From contig OZ017796.1 of the NCBI GenBank assembly GCA_963969395.1, positions 41,158,243 to 41,222,242 on the forward strand: a DNA stretch of 64,000 bases, given 5' to 3'. The notes beneath the pieces were generated by a model. It did no database searches and was not told the DNA's origin. It was given only the letters and a program-made list of their open reading frames with translations. The DNA is from Pseudoscleropodium purum (lineage: Eukaryota; Streptophyta; Bryopsida; Hypnales; Brachytheciaceae). Position 1 is the first letter of the stretch, and every line of letters starts with the position of its first letter. The position numbers and the translations under genes are program-made. This document shows, piece after piece, positions 11,901 through 23,199 of the stretch.

Positions 11901-14900
11901 TTCGTAGATTTTCTCTGGCAGTCACTGTCAGCCTGAACGCGCCTGAAAATGCCCGAAAAAAAAACGGGCAGTTCCAGTGACCGAACCCAAAAAAAAATTC
12001 ATGAATTACAAGTTGAAATTATTGGGAAATTGTATTTACAGAGGAAAACAAAGCATTTCAAGGGAATATTCAAAGAGGTGAATTCAATTTTCTGAAAATA
12101 ATTAATTATTTGTTGGAGATTTGTTCAACTATGGACCTACGCTAAAATATTTAGTTTTCAAGGTAATTCAATTAGTACTAGATAAACATCACAAGTTAAT
12201 TCAAGTCAAATGAAAATTTGCATAGTGCAATTTGGAATAGTATTGGGTGCATGTGATTTAATTAGTATGAACATTTGAATGATTTTTAGATAAAATCTAT
12301 ATAAAAATGAAGTGTATGAGAGTTAAAAAAGGAAATGAAACTCTGTAAATGGATGAAATTGGATGAATGATGAATGACAATCACACTATTTGAGATAGTA
12401 TGAAAATAGTACATTAGACCACATTAATTGGTTTTATCTAAGTATTTTAAAAGTACTCTAAACTATCATAATAGTCTACCTTGCAACCTTACATAATTTT
12501 CAAATTAGTAGGAGTTAATATTATTACTATAGGATGTACCAATTGAATATATAAAACTTTGTTGGTAATTGTTTGATATTTCATTTTTCTACTCAAAACA
12601 AAATTAGTTTATTTTAGTTGAGCAATATACAATATCTTTTTAATCTTAGTTGAAGTCATTGAAATTTTGGAAATAAATTTTTTTCTTGCAAAAAGAATTG
12701 CAGTAAAACAATTATTACTTCTAGCACTATTGTAGTATTTGAATTAATTTGAATTATATAAAAATGCTTCAAAAGTTATATATGTAATGCTACATGTATT
12801 AAAATCAAATATAGGGTAAAGCTTTACGAATTTTTTTGATTATTGTAGCTTAGATAAATTTTGGGATCATGTAGACACTTCAAATTTCAAAGTTGTCATT
12901 TTCTATTTTTTTTAAAAGTTGAATGAAAGACGTTGTGTTCATTTGGATTGAATTAAATCCCTAATTGTTTCCATGTATTTCTTTTAAAAGATGAGTAGGT
13001 TTTAAGGTGTCCATTCAATAGTATGGATTGTTCAAATTTTCTTTGATTTTGATGCTCATTAAATAAATATTTTCACGATATCTATACCAAAAGTGACATT
13101 TGTTATAAGGAAGAAAAAAAATAGGGTGATGTTTAATCATCAAATTAATTCTTTTAAGCAAACAAAATTTTGGATATATATCCCAACTAAATTAGAAGAA
13201 TATATAAAATCTTTATAATATTCTATAAATGAACCTACTACTACTAATTCCTATGACTTATATAAAAGAACATCTATTATTTAGATGTCTATTATTTGTT
13301 AAATATCCTTGAACCTCAAAGGGGGCAATGTTGTTATTATATAAGGAGCGTCTTTCACAGAATATGAATTCTTTTAACTCATTTTTTTAAACATTTCTTA
13401 ACTTAAAACTGTGATTGTCATTCACTTTCAAAATTATCATTCCTACTTAAAAAATTATTTCATAAAAAAATGACCTCTTTAAAAGAAAAAACTTAATGTG
13501 AAAAAATCCCTAACAAGATTAATATTCCATAACATTCTTAAACCAATTAGAAGACCATCCACCAAAGTAATGATTTATAAGCTTTTGTAAATTTATAAGA
13601 GAGATGAAGAGAATAATAGAAAAGGTGGTAATACAATCACATAGCAAGGTGAAAATGATGTTACAAAAGCTCATAAAGGTATTTGTGAAGGCACAACATT
13701 GAACACTTGTATGTATAAACTTACAATATAGATTTGATTTTGTATGTCTAAAGTTTGACAATGTAACTTAGTTTTGGAAAAAATAAATTTCAACACATAG
13801 AACTTTCAACTGTAATAATGCATTGAAAATTTGATGTCTTCCAATTATAAAAATTGGAGTAGATCTCAAAGTTTGTCTAGTTTCAAGTAATATAAGTATT
13901 CAAGACCTTCATTAATACTATTTAAATAAAATTTGAATAAGAAAAAATCAGAAAGGTTATCATTATAGAGAAAAAATATTTTGAAATCTAATAGCAAGTA
14001 AACTGTGTTAAACAAAATCAAATAATGTGGTTAATAATTGCCCAAGTACTTCACTAGTGATTACATTTGAAACAATGTGAAACCTACAATAGAATTCATT
14101 TTAAATGTTAGAGCTAATAATTTAAAAAATATTCAAGTTACTATAGCATCATTTTTTGAAGCTTAGTGTATTACAATTATTATATAGTACATAGTAATGA
14201 TCTAGAGTACATAATTTGTAAATCTATACAAAAAAGAGTTTAAAAAAAAAGAGAAGAACTTGCATAAAGAACTTCTATTTTCCATCATTCTGCAAATGGA
14301 CAAACTATTGAACAACAACTCATTTTGGGTTGTTACTTGTTTGTTTGTTCCAACTCAAATCTACAGCAGGTAGTTTTCAAGGATGCATTGTGTAAGTTAG
14401 ATTTAGCCAATATAAGACTACTTGTGGTATTTAGTTTTTCAGGATTTTTCTCCTATTGTTCATATATGATTCATTTGTATGAATTGTTTGATATATAATG
14501 TCTTTATATATGTATTTTTTGTGTAGGTTGTGTTCAACAATAATTAGAGTGTACATGTTATACTAATCAACCCTAAAACCATGTGTACATTTTTGAATTA
14601 CAGTAGAGTCATGTTTAAATCCCTCAAATTTTAGTTTTATCTCCCATAGGGTGTTGGAAAATGGGCAAAAGATAAAGGTAGAAAAAATTGGGGCATATTG
14701 ATTGTGAAAAATAGCTAAATAGTCTCTCAAATAGAAAATTTTAATGCACGTATATATGGATTATAAGGTATAGTGAAGTACTTGGGAATTGATGTAATTG
14801 AACATGATTCAAACACATTTAGTTGTTAAAGTTAAAATTACAAAATTGGTGTTTATCTTGAATCTAACCTTCATTTAGTAATTATGTTAGATTATTCTAA

Positions 14901-16535
14901 GCATTTTATATTTGGTATAGTTTACAATATAGTTTTACTTGAAAGCACTAAGATAATTTAATTTTTCCAAGAAATTTTTGAAAATAAACATTCATAGTCA
15001 ATACAAAGCCTCAAGTTGTGAAAAACAAATAGTTACGCTATATGAATCTTTTTCATGGTTCCTAAAGCACCAATTTACTTTTTGAGTAAGGTCTTCCTAA
15101 AACTTCCTCTCATATTGCATTTGTCAATCAAAAGCCTCTTCCCTTCTAATCAAAAATCAAGAACAATTGAAATATGTATACAATTTAAGATTGAGGTGAA
15201 TTTGAGATTGGAAATGATGTGTGAATATATATGGTCATAGTCTACTACAAAGAATCTTGAAGTCTATATCTTGCATCATAAATTAAGTGCTTTTGAAGGG
15301 ATATTTCATTCAAACAAATACATTTCACATTTATCTAAAGCAATGTTTGAACCTTCAAGAACTAACCTTCCTTTAATACAACAAACTTATCAAAATTGAT
15401 TTAATACCATTATTTAACAATGATAGAAGATAAAATATGAAAAAATGAAAAAAATAATTGTGAGGTTGAAGGGTTGCATTAATCGCCCACTTAGACCCTC
15501 CCATTTGAGTCAGTCACCCACCCATTCTCACAACCTTAACAACCCTTTAGCATCATGTCAATGCACTTGGAGAGAGGACACATCAACATGTGGTTTAATA
15601 TGGGGCTATCTATGCTTTACCAACTCTTAGTTCCAACAAACTTTGAAAAATGACAAAAAAATTCATTTCTCATCAAAATATCTTGAACTCTTCATTCTAC
15701 TTAAGAATGCAAATGACTTCTTTCAAACTATTCAATCTTTGAAAAGTATATGAGTTGACAAATAGCTTTTTCCAAGTATCTAAATAGAAAATCTAGGTGG
15801 TAAGATAGGAAGCTCTTCAAGTGGCCCTTTAAGAGCTAATTGCATTTTGGGGATGCTAAACTCCTTGAAACAATTTTCAGTAAATTTAACTAAAAAGAAA
15901 AATGGAATTGGCATCTAAACCAAGTTGTTTCGTATTTTTTGGACCTTTGTGCAATTAGTTACAAATTTTTGAAGTTGGAATGTAGTGGTTTCTAAAAGTG
16001 ACCCCTCCTAAAATGAACATTATTGATACATTGCAAAAAGTAAAATGTACCTCTACGATAAGATTGATTTCAAAGACAAGTCCGTTTTAGAGCCACCTAC
16101 CTTAATAGTTTGATTTGCCTTAACCCTTAAAAGATGGGCTAGTGACCATGAAAATCATCCCTTTCGGCATTGTGTAAATAGTTGGCTTACAAAAATTCAA
16201 AAGCATTGATTGAAAGTCAAACTATTATACAACACCTCCCCTTTTCATGCAAACTTAGGAAGATGAATAGTTGCACCTCTATCCTACACATAAGAATTCT
16301 TTGTCATTGATTGACCATGAAATGGCCGTGGCATTGTTTACGGGTTAATCACAATCCACCCGTATTCAAAAGGTTAGCATACTCTCAGATATCTCAACAA
16401 ACATTCATCCATGCGCCATAACTTAGCCATGCTTCTCACTCTCATTTCTGTCTCAAGAAAGCCTCTCACAAATACAATACCTATGCTCAAGGCAGTAGAT
16501 GATGCATACACTTCAGTTTGCCCTATTTAGGATCT
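11901..16535. other. AT-rich transposon-derived tract without genes
   Basis: About 4.6 kb of strongly AT-rich sequence with only short random ORFs. It contains the second copy of the dispersed repeat at 15505-15803. A small GCCCG-(A-run)-CGGGC inverted repeat near 11950-11970 sits at its left edge. No transposase motif is visible. Confidence 0.55.
15505..15803 (+). repeat. dispersed direct repeat, copy 2
   Basis: Diverged copy of 490-755 in the same orientation, about 15 kb away. Similarity fades outside these limits on both sides. The element class is unknown. Confidence 0.65.
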
Positions 16536-17467
16536 TCAAGAATAGTCCAAGGAGATAATTGGCCAAGTACTTAGTTTCAGCCGCCACAAAGCTTCCCGAA
16601 TGTCTTCGAAACTCGGTCGGTCAGAAGGATTCTGAGCCCAACACTACTTCATCAGCTCCTTCAAATTCTCTGGATATTCGAAAGGAAACGAAATCTTTCC
16701 ACGCATGACCTTTTGAATGTTAGCAAATGTCACTGGCATGTCACTCCCGAAAGGAAGCCTTCCAGTGAAGATCTCGAAGCATGTCAGACCAAAGCTGTAC
16801 ACATCTGCGGACCACGAGTAGCTGTCCTCCGACTCCCAAACCTCTGGAGCCATGTATCTGGTCGTTCCTTGCTTTCTGGTGTGGAAATGGGAACCTTGAT
16901 CTCCGCTTGTGGAGGATCCAAAATCGATTAGTTTGATGTTGTAGTACATGGCACGCCGCTACGAAGTGACAGTGAGTATTTTCGACTCGCAAGAATGTTT
17001 TTCGGCTTAAGATCCCGGTGTAGTACTCGACACTTGTGCAAGTGAATCATGGCTTCTACGATCTGCAACGCAATGTCCAATGCTATCCAAAATGCAAAAG
17101 GAGGTCGACTACTGGAAATTGCTCCATCATCTCTTGTCAGATGTTCGGTGATCAAATCATGTAGGTCAGATTCCATGTGCTCAGTCACAAGAAAATACTC
17201 CCGGAAGCAATTCAGATCCCGTTGATCCTCCTTGTATGCGTATCCCATCCACTCCACGACATTTGGGTGTTGTACTCTTGCTAAAAAACCTGTTTCTGCA
17301 ATTGCAGACAATTTGGGTATATTCGACATTGTCGAGAGTGCCACAGTCTCTCCTAGCCACTCGCACCTCTGGACGCTTTTACAAGTTCCGTTTCTGGAAC
17401 TGGAACCTGGAACCTGAACAAAGCTAGTATCGGGATGGTCAATGACGAAAACATCCAGAGGTGAAAT

Positions 17468-18131
17468 CACTAGTGCAGAACACAGGTTTCAATGACATTT
17501 TAAATGACATTTGGATGTCATTTCAGCCACCCGCAAAGGTGGTTGAAATGACATCCAAATGTCATTTAAAATGTCATTTTTTTTATGTCATTTCAACATA
17601 CTTATAGTGTACATTTTAGTTCTTCAAAATCTATCAAATAAGTAGATTTTATTTTTCAAAATCTTCAAAAAATGTAAAATTTCCTTTCAAAAATGTAGAT
17701 TTCACTTCCCAAAATTTTCAAAACATATAGATTCTACTTTTGAAAATCCCCCAAAATTATAGATTTTAGTTTTCTAAATCTTTAATAATGTTGATTCTAC
17801 TTTCTAATAATCTATGATGCTTAGACATATGTACCTTTCATCACTTCCATATTTTTTGAAAGTAATTTACATGTTCATACATAGCCTACTCGAGTTATTT
17901 ATTTTTATTACTTGTCTTCTCCAGGACAATTGTTATGGGATAATGTTTTCTTCTAAAATCTACCAAATTTGTTGCACAAAATGACATTAACTTCATTTTT
18001 GATTGAAACAAACATATTGGGATCAATAATTCTTCTAAAATCTACCAAATTTTCAGTAGCATGGTTGAAATGACATGTTTTTGAGAAATGTCATTTCAAC
18101 ATGTCATTTCAACCACCCTTCTGCACTAGTG
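17468..18131. mobile_element. non-autonomous CACTA (CMC/En-Spm) transposon, 664 bp
   Basis: The element begins CACTAGTGCAGAA and ends with its exact 13-bp inverse, TTCTGCACTAGTG. It is flanked on both sides by the 3-bp direct repeat AAT. A CACTA terminus with a 3-bp duplication is diagnostic of the superfamily. Subterminal copies of TTGAAATGACAT occur near both ends, as expected for transposase-binding repeats. There is no transposase ORF, so it would need an autonomous partner. It lies inside the coding sequence of a kinase gene. The identical TIRs and TSD suggest a fairly recent insertion. Confidence 0.92.
17491..17578. repeat. long inverted repeat inside the CACTA element
   Basis: Two 41-bp arms (17491-17531 and 17538-17578) are reverse complements with a single mismatch and a 6-base loop. 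The arms are built from the ATGACATTT-like subterminal repeat of the element. Transcribed, this would fold into a near-perfect hairpin. Confidence 0.88.
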
Positions 18132-19242
18132 AATGGATGCAGGAGCGCAGGAGCTGGGTTGCAACCTCTTCCTCCAGATGGCTTCAAGTTCAACTTGATT
18201 AACTGATTTGGTCCTGCGCACGAACGAAGTGATAGGGTTCAAGAGTTTGGAAGAGGATGTACCAGGAGATCTGCTCAGCTTCCGCTCTAGCGAAGAACGC
18301 AAAGCTTCCCGATCAGCATTTTGTCGACGAACATCGGCTTCTAAACTCTCGCCCAAACGATTTCGACTGCAATCTGAGCATACGAGCCTACACCTCTCCT
18401 CGCACCATTCCCAATTGTCAAGGCTACGTGGTTTTCCCTCAGAGACACTACAAATTAAATCCAGGCTCCAATCCAGATAGCGAATCGCTAAAGCAAATTT
18501 TGAAAAAGTTGTTACACAAGGTGGTAGTGAAGACAAGGCAAAAGCAGCCTTGTTGTAAGAACTCTCACCAAACGAACGTAGCAATGCTTCCCCTTCATGC
18601 ATAGACAATATGAATGGAGACATTATAAGTCCGTCCGAAGAGATTGTGAAACACCGACGCTTCCTTAGATCTTGAGACTCCATAAATAAGGCTTCCAAGT
18701 CCCCTTAGGAAAAGTTTCGGAATTCAAGGTCGGCTCGATTCAATCGTTCCACTGCTTCCTGATACTTCTTTAACAAATGTTTACATTGGTTGTGCCATAT
18801 CCTCACTTTTTTCTCCAGCTCCCCCATAGTCTGCAAGAGATCCTCCACCACATCCCAAAAGAAAATATTCAAGGGTCTGGCCCAGAAGTTCAGACCAATT
18901 GTCTTCAGATACCTCCTTGGAGTCATCACGCAAGAATACGCGTTGTTCAAATATAGTGATCTGTTTGCTCTCGTATAAGTCGCGGTTGGAAAAAACGGGG
19001 TCCAGCTGCATGTCCCCAGTCGTAAATTTCAAAAGGGGAAACCCTGTGTCCCTAACAAAGACAGTGTTCCAGCGAATAATACCATCTCCCTTGGGAACAA
19101 AAACGTACTTAACACCATTGTAATCGACAATAAGTTCAGAATCGGTGTAATTCACTAGCATAGTATATCGCCACCCCTCATCCATCTCTACACTCGCTCC
19201 AGGGCATTGACAATCTGAAGAAACACATGCAGCGTACGTCAC

Positions 19243-20160
19243 TCCGTTTATTCAAAAGTTAGCTTGCAAGAAAGATTCCCTCGCATGCACTTCCAGTTGT
19301 CCAACCTAAAGAATTCGCTCCTTAGAACTAAAGAATGAGAAAAGAAGATTCCGTTAAACAGATCGAATCCTTACCAACAAAGCAGTCCCAAATCGTCGTT
19401 GCTGCACGAACCAAATTAGGGTTTAATTCAAGGTTGCAAGGAGGGCGGAGGTGCAATTACAAACCGCACGCTCCGCCCCTCAATTCGGGCCTTACACTCG
19501 GTTCATATCTTCAATCTGCCTACACAAATGCAAGAGAATTGAGTGTCATTCGCTAAGTACCGACCTGTAGCAGAGATTCAACGGATAAACAAAGAAGTGC
19601 AAAGCCTGAGAATTCCCGCTTCAGCTAAAATTTACAGATAAAAACCGTACCCACAAGGCAGTCACCACTTCAATCGTCTCTGCTGATCCTGGCCATTAAG
19701 TTGCAGAGAGTGCAGAGTTGCAGAAAAAGAATTCTAAGCACGTCAAGCCAGGCCTTGCACTCGTTCCATATCCTCGATGTGCCCACACAAACGCTTGATC
19801 GAGAAAGGAATGTCACGTGAAGAGCAGTGACAGTGGCAATTGACGGTTCAACTCTACGAACACAACAAATGCGATGTCTCGCAAACCACGCACCCGGAGC
19901 TTGACATCCAGTGCTGCACATCGCCAACCAAAGTTTCAATTCAGCGCTTGTGGAACATCCAGACTTAAAACCATGATCTCATCTTCTTCACGCAACTGCC
20001 GGAAGACGTACTGTTTGGCAAGTTGCGCGAGCGCAAGACAGATTCGTAGGTGAGGGGACAAAATTTTGGAAGGCTTGGATTGTCTGAATTCGAGAAGTGC
20101 TTTGGTCTTCAAGAAGGTGCTACGAAGGTGCACTTTCGTCTAAAGTGGCATTAAAAGTCC
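19243..20160. other. upstream region of the kinase pseudogene with a diverged duplication
   Basis: No convincing gene. Segments near 19482-19560 and 19756-19835 look like diverged direct duplicates; both carry a version of GGCCTT(A/G)CACTCG followed by a CATATC stretch and CACACAAA. The two minus-strand ORFs here (19670-19939 and 19936-20133) have no recognisable domain and are probably chance or decayed sequence. Confidence 0.4.
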
Positions 20161-22960
20161 TCAAATTTTGAACCACTGAGATTACAGTCAAGGTCACTTG
20201 CTTGAAGTAGGTTTGACTGAAATTCTAAGGGGCTGAGGTCGCCGAAAAGTGCTATTTTATAAAGTTTTTTAAAATTAAAATTAATTAATTTTTTCTACCA
20301 TGATTGTCATGCTTTCAAAAGGATGTCCTTTCAATGGCAAATGAAGGGGCTTAAAAAGGAAGACTACTCAATTTTTATGAAGTAACCAATAAATCATGCC
20401 TATAAGGTAACCAAACTAATAATGGATTGTAGGCCAATTTGAACCCCTAGTCTAAACTTAATCCAATTTTTTCTCTTGCATTCTAATGTGGTTGAAATTA
20501 CATAATTTGGAATTAGGGCTCAAAGGGTTTGAATCAAGTTGAAAAGTCATCATTTTATAAATTCAATAAACATCACCATGGGGATTTTACACATGGCAAA
20601 AAGTTCATTCCTTATTCCAAACTTTAAAGAATACTTTTGTATTGCCAATAAAATCCTTTAGGAAATTAAAAGAGACATAAAAAATAGCACCTTCAAAGGC
20701 AATCAAGAATAGTTCCCACTAGAATCCACTATAGGAAGCTATGTGATTTTGCTTTGACCACCTATAATGTATTTCCTTTTCCAAAATTGAATTGAAAGAA
20801 ATGTGTTTAAAAATTCTTTGATTTGTCATTTTTTAATAGAAAAAAATTGTGAATCTAGTAAGTGGAAGTTCTATGCATTATGACCAAATGATCCATAATA
20901 GACTTCCTACCTAAATGGGGCAATCACATTGCTAAGAGTTGAGCGTGCATCTCAAGAGTCAATAGTATTGCATATTATACTTAGTGGTTAGGCCTAGGAA
21001 AAAGTATTTCTAATAGCAAATGTTGGAATTGGTATTTTTTTTCAAAAATAATTTTTTGAATGGACATTAAATAAAATTCCTATATTTAAACATATGCCAA
21101 ATTACATTTTTCAAATTTAATTAACTATTTCATAGGGAATACCAACTTTGATTATCAAGTACAATATTTGTATCATGCTACTCTAAATGTAGGTTGAATT
21201 AGTATCAATAATATTTCAACATTTACCAAAAAAAAAGTGTAGCTTTGAAAAATTCATGTCACACAAACTATTAGAACAATCAATTTAGAATGTGGATTGA
21301 ACTTTATTAAAATTCTATTTGAATTTGTCATGCTAAAATTGACCTTCAATTCATAAATTTTTTGTTTTTTAGTTGAAATGTAAGAAACACCCTAGAGTAC
21401 AAAGGAAGTCAAACTATTCATTCATTCATCACTCATCTGCAATGTTATCTAAGTAGATAAACTTATTAGATGAAATTGAAGTCCTTAACAAGATAGCGAG
21501 TTCCTAGATGGTGGGGAATATAGGAAATTCACGACATCAACAATTTGACATGATCGGTAGACAATCATGTCCAATAATATTATTTAATGATTTAAAAAAA
21601 AAAATAGTATTATATATATAATTATTTAATATTCTAACAACAATATATTGGTTCATAGCAAGGGGAACGAACTTGAAATGGCCCTTGCATGTCTTGAAAT
21701 CTCATCTAATGTATAAAACTTCATTTCAATATTAGCAAATTAAATCTCATATTTCTTAAAGATGCTTTTAGTGATTTTATCTATTTCTTTCACATTTTTC
21801 TAATGTCAAGGAAGCCAAACAAAAATTTAGGTAAGATTTTGGTGATAATTCATTAAAAAAAATTCCACTACCTCAGCCCTTAATACCTCTAATTTGTTAT
21901 TGGTAGGTGGAAATTATTAGTTATAACAATTTCATTCATTGACTATTTTCTAACTAAAGATTCTTGTGTTAGATTCCTAATGTTTGTATAACATAAATTT
22001 CAATCCCTTGTTAGTATTGAAATATGTCCATTATACAAAGGGAAATCAAGAAAACATAGGAGCTTTCTCAATTTTGAGATGAATGATCTTCTATATCATT
22101 AGTAGCTTCATCAACAATAAAAGAAACAATGAAAGAAATATTTCACTTGAATTAACTTCAAAATGAAAAATAAACCATATTAACAATTTATAATTTTAGA
22201 AATTTGTAAACTTGCTAGTCTATTCTATAGTGTCATTTTAATGTTCTATAATATCAAGCAATGCAAATTATTTAAATTGGATGGAACATTGGAGTCTTTG
22301 TATTAAAATATTACTAATCCTTCTATCCATCTAAAACATATATAAATCAATTGTTTTTGTGTCCTTTGAGATTCAAAATAAACTTTTAGACTTCGTGTAC
22401 AACTAGCAACTTTGACCACTACTTTCACTTTCTCTTTCATTGTCTTAAGGTCATTTCATTTTGCCATGTGTTTCATTTTGGTCGATAAAATTGTCCTTCA
22501 AATGTGTAGTGGGATTTGCAAATACTAATTGAGTATTTGCTATAGCTCTCACCATACTAATTGTGAATTTTATAGCTTATATAGAAATCTTGATTCTCCA
22601 AAACTTAAAAAGGTAACAACACTTGAAATAGCTTGGTAACAACACTTATAAACAGCTTCATCACTCCAATGAAGATTGCTTTTTGCATTGCCTCCAATAA
22701 ATGAAAAAAATACCCTTTAGCTTTGCAACTTCATTTTTTTCAGATTCTAAAAATCATTGCCAAGTTTTCGAGGATCCTTTTTTTTTCAGAAAGGATATGG
22801 TATGGGAAAAAAAAAAGAATTGTAAAGTCACATAGAACCAAATGAGGCAAAATTTGATTCTTGCACCAACAAAGATGTTGGATTCCTTGATGTCTCAACT
22901 TTATTGTTTTGACCTGTGCAATCTAAAGAGGCCCTAAGGCTGACTCCCTGATGTGGCGCT
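20161..22960. other. AT-rich transposon-like tract without genes
   Basis: About 2.8 kb of AT-rich sequence with no ORF over 60 codons and no recognisable motif. It separates the kinase pseudogene from the CAX gene. Confidence 0.55.
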
Positions 22961-23199
22961 CATCTATGCACCTCATTCTCTAGTGTTCATTAGGGGAATG
23001 CCAGCCTTAAAAAGAATGTTCTTCTGTGTCATGATTGCCAAATGTTCTATACAGTATGAAATTCAAAAAATTCAAATTTCTACATCTGCTTGACATTCCT
23101 AAAAAACTGATTTGCAGGGTATCCTCACTGCCTACCCTCCACAGAATATGGAACAATGGGTGTCCTTTAAGGCCTTTGATTTGTACAAGGTTTGCCAAC

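Larger units (their letters stand above)
16536..19242 (-). pseudogene. inactivated protein kinase gene interrupted by a CACTA element
   Basis: Read on the minus strand from an ATG at 19242, the remains encode an N-terminal region of unknown type, a helical charged segment (DLLQTMGELEKKVRIW), and a Ser/Thr/Tyr kinase-like domain. Kinase motifs visible are VLHRDLKPKNIL, KLIDFGSS, YMAPEVWE and CWAQNPSDRPSF. Lesions in order are a frameshift around 18861-18880, an in-frame TAA at 18705-18707, a 664-bp CACTA insertion at 17468-18131, a frameshift around 16945-16985, and an in-frame TAG at 16644-16646 just before the last kinase subdomain. The frames on the two sides of the CACTA element match once the element and one target-site copy are discounted, so the insertion hit an exon. 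The phrase CEWLGETVAL recalls plant kinases of the DUF1221/MLKL-like type, but I cannot confirm that placement. No intron is needed to explain the layout, so a retrocopy or an intronless gene is possible. Confidence 0.8.
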
